Notes: generated by a model not told the origin, from the letters alone. A stretch of 64,000 bases of DNA from Rhodobacterales bacterium HKCCE2091 (GCA_015689685.1 WVSL01000012.1:51244-115243), one strand, 5' to 3'. Positions 32,707 to 42,975 are shown, counted from the stretch's first letter. Numbers and translations are program-made.

Positions 32707-33366
32707 ATGGCCCACGACCTGCGCCCCCGTCCCGACCTGACACCCGAGCTTCTGCTCCGGGCCTATGCCGCGGGCATCTTCCCGATGGCCGAGACCCGCG
32801 ACGACCCGGAGATCTTCTGGGTCGACCCGGTGATGCGCGGGATCATCCCGCTCGACGGGTTCCGGATGTCGCGCTCTCTGGCCCGGACCATCCGCTCCGG
32901 GCGGTTCGAGGTGACGCTGGACCGGGATTTCCGGGGCACCGTGGCGGGCTGTGCCGCGCGGCCGGAGACGTGGATCAGTCCCGCCATCGCCGCCCACTAC
33001 GACGCCCTGCACGCGGCCGGCCACGCCCATTCGCTGGAGATCCGGGAAGACGGCGCGCTGGTCGGCGGGGTCTACGGTGTCACGCTCGGGGCCGCGTTCT
33101 TCGGGGAAAGCATGTTCTCGCGCCGCCGGGACGCGTCGAAGGTGGCGCTGGCCTACCTCGTGGCGCGGCTGCGGGCGGGCGGCTTCACGCTGTTCGACAC
33201 CCAGTTCCTGACCCCGCACCTCGCCTCCCTCGGCGGGATCGAGATCTCGCGGGCGGAGTATCACTCCCGCCTCGCCGCGGCCCTGAGACTTGAGGCCGAT
33301 TTCTTCGCCGCGCCGGACCCGATGCCGGCTCAGGTGGTCCTGCAGCTCAGGACCCAGACGTCGTAG
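32707..33366 (+). CDS. aat: Leucyl/phenylalanyl-tRNA--protein transferase
   Basis: A 219-residue enzyme that adds Leu or Phe to proteins with basic N-termini, marking them for ClpAP (N-degron pathway). Family motifs are [11 protein letters not shown] (about 19-29), [13 protein letters not shown], the central [18 protein letters not shown] (about 121-138) and [16 protein letters not shown]. Its 3' end overlaps the convergent DUF2155 gene by 37 bp. Length is normal. Confidence 0.95.
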   Translation: MAHDLRPRPDLTPELLLRAYAAGIFPMAETRDDPEIFWVDPVMRGIIPLDGFRMSRSLARTIRSGRFEVTLDRDFRGTVAGCAARPETWISPAIAAHYDALHAAGHAHSLEIREDGALVGGVYGVTLGAAFFGESMFSRRRDASKVALAYLVARLRAGGFTLFDTQFLTPHLASLGGIEISRAEYHSRLAAALRLEADFFAAPDPMPAQVVLQLRTQTS

Positions 33367-33986
33367 CGGGGGTGTTCCAGCGCCATCAGCGCGGGGCTCG
33401 ACGCCACCATCCAGCCGTCGAACAGCAACTGACCGTCGAGGTCCGCGATCTGGACATGGGCGAAGGCGTCCGAGGCCGGGTTGTCGGCAGGGTAGCGGCA
33501 TTCGACCATGTGGATCGCGATCCGCCCGAACACGACGGTTTCGCCCAGGGTCATCTCGATGTCGGTCGGCTGGCCGATGGTCTTGTCGAGCGCCCGGATC
33601 GTCGCGCCGCGGCCGTCGCCCGTCGGCGTCGCGCTGACCGCTTCCTCGGCCTGCGGATTGGGCGCCTGCACCAGCGCCACGCCATCCTGCCCGCCCGGAT
33701 CGATCTGGACGAAGACGCCGTCGGGAAGCTGTTCGGTCACGATCCCGCTGTCGGGGTTCTGGCCCGTGGGCGACTGCTGGATCGGGGTCCGCGTCGGCTC
33801 CAGCCCCATTTCCGGGTTCACCGTGAACAGACCGCCTTCGGGGATCGGCTGCTGCTCCGCGCCGGGTTCCGGGAATCCGGGCAGCGGCTCCACCTGGAAA
33901 CTGCCGGGATCGGTCTGGGCGCTTGCGGTGGCCGCGACGGCGGCGAGGCCGAGGATCAGGACCGGAAGAAGGGCGCGGGCGCCCAT
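33330..33986 (-). CDS. DUF2155 domain periplasmic protein
   Basis: 218 residues with a signal peptide ([19 protein letters not shown], cleavage near residue 23). A Pro/Gln-rich linker (25-125) leads to a C-terminal DUF2155 domain (about 130-218) with [23 protein letters not shown], and [11 protein letters not shown]. Two cysteines in the domain may form a disulfide. Members of this family are common in alphaproteobacteria next to aat and the NDUFA12-type gene, and their function is not established. ATG 33986 lies four bases after the stop of the upstream gene. Confidence 0.85.
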   Translation of the reverse strand: MGARALLPVLILGLAAVAATASAQTDPGSFQVEPLPGFPEPGAEQQPIPEGGLFTVNPEMGLEPTRTPIQQSPTGQNPDSGIVTEQLPDGVFVQIDPGGQDGVALVQAPNPQAEEAVSATPTGDGRGATIRALDKTIGQPTDIEMTLGETVVFGRIAIHMVECRYPADNPASDAFAHVQIADLDGQLLFDGWMVASSPALMALEHPRYDVWVLSCRTT

Positions 33987-33990
33987 GGCA

Positions 33991-34368
33991 TCACTCCGGT
34001 CGCCAGGCTTCGTAATCCGACATCTGCCGCGGCTCCTCGCGCAGGATGGAGCCGGGCGGGACGTAATGCGCGGGCGTGCCGGTCAGGTTCGGCAGGTGCG
34101 GCTTTTCCCATTCCTTGTGGGCGAGCGGCCGGTCGGACGGCGGCTCGTCCCAGGTGTGGTGCAGCCAGCCGTGCCAGTCGGGGCTGACCCGGCTCGCCTC
34201 GGCCTCGCCGTTGTAGATCACCCACCTGCGGTCGCCGGTGCGGGAGCGGTAGAAGACGTTGCCCTGCTCGTCCTCGCCGACCTTCACGCCGTTCCGGGCG
34301 GTGAAGATCTGCGTGCCGATGGTGGTGCCGTTCCACCATGTCAGGACGCGCTTGAGGAAATCGAGCAT
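33991..34368 (-). CDS. NDUFA12-type accessory subunit of NADH:ubiquinone oxidoreductase
   Basis: A 125-residue homologue of the mitochondrial complex I accessory subunit NDUFA12 (B17.2), an alphaproteobacterial trait. Typical features are [19 protein letters not shown] (about 9-27), [39 protein letters not shown] and the C-terminal Pro-rich segment with YEAWRPE. The frame is open upstream but without relevant sequence; ATG 34368 matches the family length. It is upstream of the DUF2155 gene, a conserved pairing. Confidence 0.92.
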   Translation of the reverse strand: MLDFLKRVLTWWNGTTIGTQIFTARNGVKVGEDEQGNVFYRSRTGDRRWVIYNGEAEASRVSPDWHGWLHHTWDEPPSDRPLAHKEWEKPHLPNLTGTPAHYVPPGSILREEPRQMSDYEAWRPE

Positions 34369-34474
34369 GCCTTTGGCCCTCCGCGGGTTTCGATCCGGTT
34401 CTGCCCGATGCGGGCACGCGGGTCCAGAGCCAATGCGTCGCGCCCCGGACCGCCGGCCCCGCCGGGCGCGTGGC

Positions 34475-34954
34475 TCAGCCGCCGTCGGCTGGCGCCTCGG
34501 CCTCCGCGTCGGTTTCGCCCTCGGCGGGGACCTCGGCCTCTTCCTCGGTCGGCAATTCGCCGAGCCCTTCGGACGGGACCAGTTCGCCGCGCGCCTCGGC
34601 CTCGCAGAGCGCGATGGCGTGGGTCTGCGCGGTGCGCATGTCGCCGACCACCGCGCGCACGTCCTCGCGGCCGAGCCCGACGCCTTCGCCCGCGTCCGAC
34701 AGGCTGTTCTCGGTCGCGGCGAGTTCGCCCGCGCCCTGGGCCTGCGCCGCGGCAAGCTGCGTTCCGAACGAGGAATAGAGCGCGAGCGCGTTGGCATCGA
34801 CACCTTCCACCATGCGCACGGTCGCGCAGGCGCAGATCTCCGGATCGGCGCCGGTCGCGAGGCATTGCGCCGTCACCCCGTCGCCCTGGGCATGGGCCCC
34901 GGCACCTGCCAGCACGAAGAGCGCGGCGGCGCCGTATCGAAGCGTATCAGTCAT
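34475..34954 (-). CDS. Secreted Ala/Glu-rich protein, unknown function
   Basis: 159 residues. A signal peptide is visible ([18 protein letters not shown], cleavage near 22). The mature domain has four cysteines ([18 protein letters not shown] and IALCEAEA) that could make disulfides. The last 35 residues are an acidic low-complexity tail ([18 protein letters not shown]). No family recognised. It is divergent from metY and separated by 107 bp from the NDUFA12-type gene. Confidence 0.75.
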   Translation of the reverse strand: MTDTLRYGAAALFVLAGAGAHAQGDGVTAQCLATGADPEICACATVRMVEGVDANALALYSSFGTQLAAAQAQGAGELAATENSLSDAGEGVGLGREDVRAVVGDMRTAQTHAIALCEAEARGELVPSEGLGELPTEEEAEVPAEGETDAEAEAPADGG

Positions 34955-35083
34955 TCAAACGACCCTCTGTAACGCCCCCCGCCGCCCCTTCTGCCCGAAA
35001 TCCTTCTGCCATGACAGCCCATTGAGAGACCCGCGGGCTTGGCGTATGCCGGAATGCAACGACAGACCCCGGGGAGAGAGACC

Positions 35084-36376
35084 ATGAAGGACGGCCACGA
35101 ATACGGCTTCGACACGCTGCAGATCCACGCCGGCAGCCGGCCCGATCCGGCGACCGGCGCGCGGCAGACGCCGATCTACCAGACCACGGCCTACGTGTTC
35201 CGCGATGCCGACCACGCCGCGGCGCTGTTCAACCTCCAGGAAGTGGGCTTCATCTACTCGCGCCTGACCAACCCGACGGTGGCCGTGCTGCAGGAACGCA
35301 TCGCGACGCTCGAGGGCGGCGTCGGCGCGGTCTGCTGTTCCTCGGGCCACGCGGCCCAGATCATGGCGCTGTTCCCGCTGATGGCGCCGGGGCGGAACGT
35401 TGTGGTCTCGACCCGGCTCTACGGCGGCACGGTCACCCAGTTCAGCCAGACCATCAAGCGCTTCGGCTGGTCCGCGAAGTTCGTCGATTTCGACGACTTC
35501 GACGCGGTCAGGGCGGCGATCGACGACGACACCCGCGCGGTGTTCTGCGAATCGATCGCCAACCCCGGCGGCTACATCACCGACATCCCGGCCATCGCCG
35601 GGATCGCGGACGGCGCCGGCATCCCGCTGATCGTCGACAACACCTCGGCCACGCCCTACCTCTGCCGCCCGATCGAGCTCGGCGCGACGCTGGTGGTGCA
35701 TTCGACCACCAAGTACCTCACCGGCAACGGCACCGTCACGGGCGGCGCGATCGTCGATTCCGGCAGCTTCGACTGGTCCGCGAACGGCAAGTTCCCGTCC
35801 CTGTCGGAGCCGGAGCCGGCCTATCACGGCCTGCGCTTCCACGAGACCTTCGGGCCGCTCGCCTTCACCTTCCACGGCATCGCGGTCGGGCTTCGCGATC
35901 TCGGCATGACGATGAACCCGCAGGGCGCGCATTACACCCTGCTCGGGATCGAGACCCTGTCGCTCCGGATGCAGCGCCACGTCGAGAACGCGGTCGAGAT
36001 CGCGACCTGGCTCGAGAACCACCCCGCGGTCGAAGCGGTGACCTATGCCGGCCTGCCGAGTTCGCCCTACCACGGCCGGGTCGAGACGATCTGCCCGCGC
36101 GGCGCCGGGGCGCTCTTCACCGTCGCGCTCAAGGGCGGCTACGACGCCTGCGTGCGCTTCGTGAACGCGCTGCAGATCTTCAGCCATGTCGCCAACCTCG
36201 GCGACGCCCGCAGCCTCGTGATCCACTCCGCCTCGACCACGCACCGCCAGCTCACGCCCGAGCAGCAGGAGGCCGCGGGCGCGGCCCCGAACGTGGTGCG
36301 GCTGTCGATCGGGATCGAGGATGCCGGCGACCTGATCGCCGATCTCGACCAGGCGCTGTCGGCGGCTGCCGGCTGA
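35084..36376 (+). CDS. metY: O-acetylhomoserine aminocarboxypropyltransferase (sulfhydrylase)
   Basis: 430 residues from ATG 35084 with GGGGAGAGAG upstream. This PLP enzyme makes homocysteine (or methionine) from O-acetylhomoserine and sulfide. Motifs are TPIYQTTAYVF, YSRLTNPT, CSSGHAAQ, and the Schiff-base Lys210 in HSTTKYLTGNG. The length (430) and the insert between 200 and 260 favour MetY over cystathionine gamma-synthase. I looked for a SAM-type riboswitch in the 129-bp leader and did not find one that I can support. Confidence 0.92.
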   Translation: MKDGHEYGFDTLQIHAGSRPDPATGARQTPIYQTTAYVFRDADHAAALFNLQEVGFIYSRLTNPTVAVLQERIATLEGGVGAVCCSSGHAAQIMALFPLMAPGRNVVVSTRLYGGTVTQFSQTIKRFGWSAKFVDFDDFDAVRAAIDDDTRAVFCESIANPGGYITDIPAIAGIADGAGIPLIVDNTSATPYLCRPIELGATLVVHSTTKYLTGNGTVTGGAIVDSGSFDWSANGKFPSLSEPEPAYHGLRFHETFGPLAFTFHGIAVGLRDLGMTMNPQGAHYTLLGIETLSLRMQRHVENAVEIATWLENHPAVEAVTYAGLPSSPYHGRVETICPRGAGALFTVALKGGYDACVRFVNALQIFSHVANLGDARSLVIHSASTTHRQLTPEQQEAAGAAPNVVRLSIGIEDAGDLIADLDQALSAAAG

Positions 36377-36484
36377 CCCGCCATCTGCCCCCGTGCGAAT
36401 CGCGCCGCACTTGCCTAGGAAGGGTGGAGTTCGGTGGGGCTTGCGCCGCTCCGGTGCCGTTGGGTCGGCGCCGGAATCCGCCAG

Positions 36485-36512
36485 TTTGTTCGGGCGCGGA
36501 ACCTGCTATAAG
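36485..36512 (+). promoter_or_regulatory. Putative promoter for the PilM/PilP-like gene
   Basis: TTTGTT (36485-36490) and TATAAG (36507-36512) are 16 bp apart and 51 bp before the start codon, in the gap after metY. Identified by eye only. Confidence 0.4.
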
Positions 36513-36562
36513 GTCGGTTTGATGGGTTTGGGGTCCGGGCGGAGGACCCGGGAAAGGATCGC

Positions 36563-39500
36563 ATGACGGTCGCGTTCGCGCTGTTTCTGTCGCCCGAAGG
36601 CATCGCGCTGGCCCATCGCCAGGACGCGGGTCATTGGGCGCTGATCGGCGAGACCTCGCTGGACGGTCCCGATTTTACCAGCAGGATCACGGCCTTGCGC
36701 CGGCTCGGCGAAACCCGCGGCGGGCCCGGGTTCGAAACGCTGCTGATCCTGCCCGACGACCAGATCCTCTACGCCGAGCTTGCGGTGGCCGACGGGCCAG
36801 GCACCGATCTTCGCGCCGAGGTCGGCCGCGCGCTCGACGGGCGGACGCCCTACGCGCTTGGCGAACTTGCCTACGATTACCGCCACATGGGGCCGGGGCG
36901 CGCACGCGTCGCCGCCGTCGCGCAGGAGACGCTGACCGAGGCGATGGATTTCGCCCGCGCCGCCGGGTTCAACACCATCGGCTTCGCCGCCACCCCGCCG
37001 GCCTCGAAGTTCGAGGGCATCCCGCTGTTCGAGCTCGATCCCGGCGCGGGTCCGCTCGGCCTGCACGGCGTCGGGCTGGAATTCGGACCCGACACCTGGG
37101 ACGGGGAGACCACCCCCCTGCCCGCCGACGAACCCGGCCATGTCTTCGTGACCGAAGCCACCCCGGCCGTAACCGAAGTGGCAGCCGAGGAAGCGCCGGA
37201 GAAGGACTTCGGGGAAGTCGCGGAGACGGATGCCGACGAGGTCGTGAACGCGGCCGAGCCCGGGATCGAGGCTGTCGATCCGGAACCCGAGGCGGAGGCC
37301 GAGGCCCCGGCTGACCTGACCGCGGAAGACGTGGAACAGGCGCTCCTCGACAGCGGGGCGATGGCGGAGGAGTCGCCGTCGGCCGACGAGGCCACCGAGG
37401 AAGCCGTCGCGGAAGATGAGGCCGAAGCGGCGGCGGCCGATGAACCCGAAGCGATAGCGGAGGCCACCGAGGACGCGACCGCTGGCGAACTCGATGGCGT
37501 TTCCGAACCCGTCGAAGAGGCGGAGCCGGAAGCCGCCGAGGAAACCGTCGCCGAAGCCGAACCGTCCGAGGTGCCGGCGCCGGTTGACGCAGTGGCCGAG
37601 GACCTGCAGCCGGAACCCGCGGAGCCGGAGGCGGTAGACCTCGACACCGCGGCTGAGCTTTCGGCCGAAGCCGACACCGCGCCCGAGGAAATCGAGCCGG
37701 AGGCCGAACCGGAAACGGCGGACCTGTCGCCGGATTCCACGGAACCGGAAGCGGACGGAAGCCCGGCGGAGGAGCCCGGGCCCGCGCCGCTTACCTCCGC
37801 CCCGGCGGTCGAGGTCGCGGATCACGAGGCCCCCGCTTTCGACGTGGACGCCCCCGCCGCCGACGCGGCGCTGCAATCCGACCACGCCGAGGACGGCGCG
37901 CCGGTCATCCGCTTCGGCGCGCATCGCACCGGAGCCGTGGCGCCCGAAGCCGTGGGCCGTATCGTCCGCAACACCCGGTCCCGTTTCGCCCTCGTCGCGC
38001 CGCCGCGGGACGAGATCCCGAAAGCTCCCGAAACGGCTGCGGAGCCCGAGGCCGGGGCGGAAACGCCCGCCGCACCCACGCCGCCGAAACGCTCCGCGCG
38101 ATTGCCCGCGGTGTTCTCCGCCCCGCGTCGCGAGACACCGGAACAGCCCGCCGCCGAAACCCCGCAGGACGACTTGCCGTCCACCCTGCCGCCCGCGCTG
38201 GCCGAACGGCTGCGCCGGCGCCGTGCCGAGGCCGCCGCGCGCTCCGCGGGCGCCGAAGCGTCGGCCGGGGGATCCAGCGATACCGGCGCCCTGCCCGAGA
38301 CCGCCGCCGCCTTCACCCCGGCTGCCGCCGACGACGATCTGCCCGCACCGCGCATTCCCGATCCGCGCGACCGGGTTCCGGACCCGCGCATCGGCCGCCC
38401 GGTGCCGCGCCTTCCGCAGGGCGATTTCGGTGACGACGCGCTGATCACAGGCGGACTCCTGTCGCGGCGCACCGATGACGGCGCGCGGCCGTCGCTCCGG
38501 ACCGCGCTTGTCCTGACGCTTGTCCTCGCGCTCGTTCTCGCGCTGATCGCGGTCTGGTCGGCGCTGTTCCTGCCCGAAAGCCGCATCGCACGGTGGCTTG
38601 GCAGGGTCGCGCCCGAGGTGGAAACCGCCGCCCCCGTTCCCGACCCCGCCGCAGCGCCCGAGGTGGTGCTTGCCCCGCCCGCGGCCGAGGTCGACGGGGA
38701 CGCGGTGACCGCCGAGGCCACGCCCGAGCCGGAGGTCGATCCCGAGGCCGAGGCCGCCATCGCCGCGGCCGCCGAAGCCGCCGCCGAGGCGGAGGCCGAG
38801 ATCGCGCTGGCCCCGGCGGTCGCGCCCGAACCGGTCGAGCTGCCCGATATCGACGCGGACCTGCCCGCGCCGGAACCGCCGGTCACGCCGACGCGCGCCG
38901 TCGCGATGCCGAGCCCCGAGGCGGTGCAGGCCGAGTACGACGCGTTCGGCATCTGGCAGCTGCCGCCCGCCCCGCCGGCCACGCCCGCGAACGAGTTCCT
39001 CATCCCCGAGGCGGACGAGGACATCTACCTCGCCTCCATCGACCCGGTGGTGCACAGCCACGACGCCGTCGCGCTGGTGTCGCAATCCCTGCCGGCGGTC
39101 CCGCGTGCCTCGCCGCCGCCCCCGCCCTTCGGCGTGACCTTCGACCTCAACGCCGAGGGACTGGTGGAGCCGTCGCCCGAGGGAACGCCGACGCCCGCCG
39201 GTGCCGTCGTGTACTCGGGCCTGCCGCCGCTGGCGGCGCAGCCCCGTCCCGGCCCCGATCCCGTCGCCCCCGCGCCCGCGGGCGATGCGGACGATGCAGG
39301 CGCGGCCGTGCCGGAAGCCGATCCCGCCGCGGCCCCCGCGGACGCGGCCCCGGTCGAAGGCGTCGAGGATGCGATCCTCGCAACCTTCCTGCCCACGCCG
39401 CGCCCCGCCGACCTGTCCGAGACCCGGGAACGCCAGGTGCTCGGCGGCTTCACGCTCGACGAATTGCAGACCGAGCGGCCCGAAACCCGGCCCGAGAGCC

Positions 39501-39982
39501 TTCAGGAAATCGCCCTGGCCCAACTCGCCGCGGCCGCCGCCGTCGAGAACGCGCCGGAGGGCAGCGAGCTGGCCGTCGGGGAATCCGTCCTGCCCCGCAC
39601 CCGCCCGGCCTCGGTCGTGGCGGCGGCGGAGGCGGCAGCCGACCGGCGCGGCCCCGCGGCCGCGGCCTCGACCGCAGGGTTTGCCAGCGACGACGGCGAG
39701 CCCGAGCCGGTCCCGACGCTCGACGTGAACATCCCGCAGAACGCCACCGTCAGCCGCTCCGCGACGATGGAGAACGTCATCAACCTGCGCGAGATCAACC
39801 TGATCGGCGTGACCGGCACCCCCTCCGACCGCCGCGCGCTCGTGCGCTTGCCCACGGGGCGGTTCGTGACGGTCTCGGTCGGCGACCGGATCGACGGCGG
39901 CCGCGTCGCGGCGATCGGTGCGACCTCGCTGCAATACGTGAAGAACGGGCGGAACATCACGCTGGAAGTGCCTTCGGGCTGA
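36563..39982 (+). CDS. Large acidic bitopic protein with PilM-like N-terminus and PilP/GspC-like C-terminus
   Basis: 1139 residues. Residues 1-190 resemble the actin-like PilM/GspL cytoplasmic domain (ALFLSPEGIALAHR, TLLILPDDQILYAEL). Residues 190-640 are an extremely Glu/Ala/Pro-rich disordered linker. One membrane helix lies at about 648-672 (TALVLTLVLALVLALIAVW). A second Ala/Pro/Glu-rich periplasmic linker follows. The last 70 residues form a PilP/GspC-like domain (REINLIGVTG, LVRLPTGRFVTVSVGDRIDG, YVKNGRNITL). PilM, PilN and PilP form the type IV pilus alignment complex. Here the two ends are in one chain and no other pilus gene is present. Such repeats in Glu/Pro/Ala are often mis-annotated as initiation factor IF-2. 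Confidence 0.7.
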   Translation: MTVAFALFLSPEGIALAHRQDAGHWALIGETSLDGPDFTSRITALRRLGETRGGPGFETLLILPDDQILYAELAVADGPGTDLRAEVGRALDGRTPYALGELAYDYRHMGPGRARVAAVAQETLTEAMDFARAAGFNTIGFAATPPASKFEGIPLFELDPGAGPLGLHGVGLEFGPDTWDGETTPLPADEPGHVFVTEATPAVTEVAAEEAPEKDFGEVAETDADEVVNAAEPGIEAVDPEPEAEAEAPADLTAEDVEQALLDSGAMAEESPSADEATEEAVAEDEAEAAAADEPEAIAEATEDATAGELDGVSEPVEEAEPEAAEETVAEAEPSEVPAPVDAVAEDLQPEPAEPEAVDLDTAAELSAEADTAPEEIEPEAEPETADLSPDSTEPEADGSPAEEPGPAPLTSAPAVEVADHEAPAFDVDAPAADAALQSDHAEDGAPVIRFGAHRTGAVAPEAVGRIVRNTRSRFALVAPPRDEIPKAPETAAEPEAGAETPAAPTPPKRSARLPAVFSAPRRETPEQPAAETPQDDLPSTLPPALAERLRRRRAEAAARSAGAEASAGGSSDTGALPETAAAFTPAAADDDLPAPRIPDPRDRVPDPRIGRPVPRLPQGDFGDDALITGGLLSRRTDDGARPSLRTALVLTLVLALVLALIAVWSALFLPESRIARWLGRVAPEVETAAPVPDPAAAPEVVLAPPAAEVDGDAVTAEATPEPEVDPEAEAAIAAAAEAAAEAEAEIALAPAVAPEPVELPDIDADLPAPEPPVTPTRAVAMPSPEAVQAEYDAFGIWQLPPAPPATPANEFLIPEADEDIYLASIDPVVHSHDAVALVSQSLPAVPRASPPPPPFGVTFDLNAEGLVEPSPEGTPTPAGAVVYSGLPPLAAQPRPGPDPVAPAPAGDADDAGAAVPEADPAAAPADAAPVEGVEDAILATFLPTPRPADLSETRERQVLGGFTLDELQTERPETRPESLQEIALAQLAAAAAVENAPEGSELAVGESVLPRTRPASVVAAAEAAADRRGPAAAASTAGFASDDGEPEPVPTLDVNIPQNATVSRSATMENVINLREINLIGVTGTPSDRRALVRLPTGRFVTVSVGDRIDGGRVAAIGATSLQYVKNGRNITLEVPSG

Positions 39983-40167
39983 GCCCTTCGGGCCTGTCAG
40001 CCGGGTCGGGCCAAACCCTCAGACCGTCGCGTCGTACACTGTGAGTAGTGTTCCCGACCGGTCCTGAGGGGGCCGGACCAGGCGGGCGCTGCAACTGACA
40101 CCAAAGGCAAGTCGTTTAAGTCCCCCGTCGCGCCGTCGCCCGGCGACCGCCGACAGACCGGCCCGCG

Positions 40168-41601
40168 CTACAACAGCACCACCACCGCCAATCCGAGGAA
40201 GGCGAAGAACCCGACCACGTCGGTCACCGTGGTCACGAAGGCCCCGGAGGCGAGCGCCGGGTCCACGCCGACCCGGTCCAGCACCACCGGCACCAGCACC
40301 CCGGCCAGTCCCGCCACCAGCAGGTTGATGACCATCGCGACCGCGATCACGACGCCGAGCGCGGGCGAGCCGAACCAGATGATTCCGACGATGGACATGA
40401 CGACCGCGAAGACGAGCCCGTTGATGAGACCCACGGCACCCTCGCGCCAGACCACCCGGAACAGGTTCGACCGGGTAAGATCCTTCGTCGCGATGGCCCG
40501 CACCGCCACGGTCAGGCTCTGGGTCCCGGCGTTGCCGCCCATGGACGCGACGATGGGCATGAGCACGGCGAGCGCCACCACCGTCGCGATGGCCTCCTCG
40601 AACTGCGCGATCACGAGCGAGGCGAGGATCGAGGTGACGAGGTTCACGCCGAGCCAGGGCATCCGCTGGCGCGTGGTTTCCAGCACGCGGTCGGAGATGC
40701 TCGATTCCTCGCTCACACCGGCCAGCAGGAGAAGGTCTTCCTCGGCCTCCTCGTCGAGCACGATCATCGCGTCGTCGATGGTGATGATGCCGACCAGTCG
40801 CCCGTCATCGTCGACCACGGGCGCGGAGATCAGGTGGTACTGGTTGAAGGCATAGGCCACGTCGCGTTCAGGCTGCGTGGCGGGAATGGTGCGGAAACTG
40901 TCCTCGGTGATCTCCGACAGCTTCGTCTTGCGCTTCGACGCGAGCAGCTTGCCGAGCGTGACGTAGCCCACGGGCTTCATCCGCGGATCCACGAGGATGA
41001 TGTGGTAGAACTGCTCGGGCAGGTTCTTCTTTTCCGCCCGCAGGTGGTCGATCATGTCGCCCACGGTCCAGAAGTCGGGCGCGCGCACGACCTCGCGCTG
41101 CATCAGGCGGCCGGCGGATTCCTCGGGGTAGCTCAGCGCCTGCTCGACCGCCGCCCGGTCGGCATCGTCGAGAACATCGAGGATCGCGGCCTGCTGGTCG
41201 TCCTCCAGGTCCTCCACCAGGTCGACCACGTCGTCGGAATCGAGTTCCCGCACCGCGTCGGCCAGCACGTCGCCGGGCAGAAGCGCGATGACCTCCTCTC
41301 GGAGACCCCAGTCGAGTTCCGACAGCACGTCGCCGTCGATCCCGCGCGACCAGATCGACAGGAGCCGTTCCCGCATCGGGCCGGACAGCTGTTCGAGAAG
41401 GTCGGCGATGTCGGCGGGGTGCAGCGGCTCCATCACTGCGTCGACGGCATCGACATCGCCGGCCTCGATCGCGGCGCGCAGCGCGTCCCACATCGTCTCG
41501 CCGAGCGCGTAGGCCTCGCCTTCCGCCTCGCGCGGTTCCTCGGGCGGCGTTTCCTGCGGCGCTTCTGCCTCCCTGGCGTCCGGCTCTTCGGTCTCGGTCA
41601 T
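40168..41601 (-). CDS. mgtE: Magnesium transporter MgtE
   Basis: A 477-residue Mg2+ channel. The cytoplasmic N domain (about residues 30-150) has the LHPADIADLLEQL and ELDSDDVVDLVEDL repeats. A tandem CBS pair (about 155-290) contains AGRLMQREVV and GRLVGIITIDDAMIV. The C-terminal membrane domain has five helices with MPIVASMGGNAGTQSLTV, the family signature at the pore. The N-terminal 25 residues are Glu/Pro-rich and dispensable-looking. No Mg2+ riboswitch is apparent in the short upstream region shared with guaD. Confidence 0.95.
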   Translation of the reverse strand: MTETEEPDAREAEAPQETPPEEPREAEGEAYALGETMWDALRAAIEAGDVDAVDAVMEPLHPADIADLLEQLSGPMRERLLSIWSRGIDGDVLSELDWGLREEVIALLPGDVLADAVRELDSDDVVDLVEDLEDDQQAAILDVLDDADRAAVEQALSYPEESAGRLMQREVVRAPDFWTVGDMIDHLRAEKKNLPEQFYHIILVDPRMKPVGYVTLGKLLASKRKTKLSEITEDSFRTIPATQPERDVAYAFNQYHLISAPVVDDDGRLVGIITIDDAMIVLDEEAEEDLLLLAGVSEESSISDRVLETTRQRMPWLGVNLVTSILASLVIAQFEEAIATVVALAVLMPIVASMGGNAGTQSLTVAVRAIATKDLTRSNLFRVVWREGAVGLINGLVFAVVMSIVGIIWFGSPALGVVIAVAMVINLLVAGLAGVLVPVVLDRVGVDPALASGAFVTTVTDVVGFFAFLGLAVVVLL

Positions 41602-41691
41602 GGGCCCGGTCCTCCGTGGTCGGTTTTCGCCTGACAGCGCGGCTGCGGGGGCGGTATGACAGGCGGCGGGTCACATGGAAAGGGGTGAGCG

Positions 41692-42975
41692 ATGGCGGCC
41701 GACACGGTCCTTCTGACAGGTCAGCTTCTGATCGCCGAGGGCGACCCGTTGCGCGAAGGACCGGCGGCAATGCGACACGAGCACCGGGGCGCGGTGCTGG
41801 TCGAGGGGGGCCGGATCGCAGCCGTCGGAGAGGCCGACACGCTGCGGGCCGCACACCCGGAGGCTCGGGTCGAAAGCCACGGCGACAATCTGATTCTGCC
41901 CGGCTTCGTCGATGCCCACGCCCATTACCCGCAGACCGCGATGATCGCGTCCTGGGGCAAGCGGCTGATCGACTGGCTGAACACCTACACTTTTCCCGAG
42001 GAGGCGAAGTTCGGCGACCCGGCCTATGCGTCGGAGATCGCGGGGCGCTACCTCGATCTATTGCTGGCGAACGGCACCACGAGCGTCGCGAGCTACTGCA
42101 CGATCCACCCCGAAAGCGTCGATGCCCTGTTCGGGGCGGCGGAGGCGCGCGGGATGCGTGTCTTCGCGGGCAAGACCTGCATGGACCGGAACGCGCCCGA
42201 CGACCTGCGCGACACGGCGCAGTCGGCCTACGACGACAGCAAGGCGCTGCTGGAACGATGGCACGGATTGGGCCGCGCGAAATACGTCATCACGCCGCGC
42301 TTCTCACCCACCTCCACCCCGGAGCAACTCGCGGCGCTCGGCGCGCTCTGGGCCGAGCACCCGGACTGTCTGATGCAGACCCACCTGAGCGAACAGACCG
42401 ACGAGATCGCCTGGGTGAAATCGCTCTACCCCGACGCGCGGGACTACCTCGACACCTACGAGGCCCACGGGCTTCTGGGCGCCAACGGGCTCTACGGCCA
42501 CGCGATCCATCTCGAGCCGCGCGAGATCGACCGGCTGGCGGAGGTCGGCGCGGCGCTGATCCATTGCCCGACCTCGAACACCTTCATCGGATCGGGCCTG
42601 TTCGACATGGGTCTGGCGGCGCGGATGCGCGTGGGTCTCGCCACCGACACCGGCGGCGGGTCGAGCTTCTCCATGCTGCGCACGATGGCGGCGGCCTACG
42701 AGATCGGGCAGTTGCGCGGGATCGTCCTGCACCCCTCGGCGCTGGTCTGGCTGGCCACGGCGGGATCGGCCGACGCGCTCAGGGCGGGCGACCGGATCGG
42801 GCGACTGGAACCGGGGCTGGAGGCCGACATGGTGGTGCTCGACCTCGCCTCCACCCCTGCCATCGCACAGCGCGCGGCGCAGGCCAAAGACATCTGGGAA
42901 GCCGTGTTCCCCACGATCATGATGGGCGATGACCGCGCGGTGGCGGCGACCTACGTGGCGGGCCGCCGGGTCTGA
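41692..42975 (+). CDS. guaD: Guanine deaminase
   Basis: A 427-residue amidohydrolase that converts guanine to xanthine and ammonia in purine salvage or catabolism. Zinc ligands are in FVDAHAHYPQ (His81 and His83), MQTHLSEQTDE (His about 235), YGHAIHLEP (His about 272) and the Asp of GLATDTGGGSS (about 323). Length and motif set match GuaD. A Shine-Dalgarno (AAAGGGGTGA) is seen. Divergent from mgtE; not linked to the pyrimidine cluster. Confidence 0.92.
   Translation: MAADTVLLTGQLLIAEGDPLREGPAAMRHEHRGAVLVEGGRIAAVGEADTLRAAHPEARVESHGDNLILPGFVDAHAHYPQTAMIASWGKRLIDWLNTYTFPEEAKFGDPAYASEIAGRYLDLLLANGTTSVASYCTIHPESVDALFGAAEARGMRVFAGKTCMDRNAPDDLRDTAQSAYDDSKALLERWHGLGRAKYVITPRFSPTSTPEQLAALGALWAEHPDCLMQTHLSEQTDEIAWVKSLYPDARDYLDTYEAHGLLGANGLYGHAIHLEPREIDRLAEVGAALIHCPTSNTFIGSGLFDMGLAARMRVGLATDTGGGSSFSMLRTMAAAYEIGQLRGIVLHPSALVWLATAGSADALRAGDRIGRLEPGLEADMVVLDLASTPAIAQRAAQAKDIWEAVFPTIMMGDDRAVAATYVAGRRV

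Noticed and set aside
34955..35083. SAM-responsive riboswitch upstream of metY
   Set aside because: The 129-bp leader lacks the conserved blocks I know for SAM-II or SAM/SAH motifs, and no convincing pseudoknot could be drawn.
36506..39934. Open frame of about 1140 codons on the minus strand opposite the PilM/PilP-like gene
   Set aside because: It is Arg/Gly-rich low complexity with no domain, and is explained by the GC-rich Ala/Glu/Pro codons of the plus-strand gene leaving few stops in the opposite frame.
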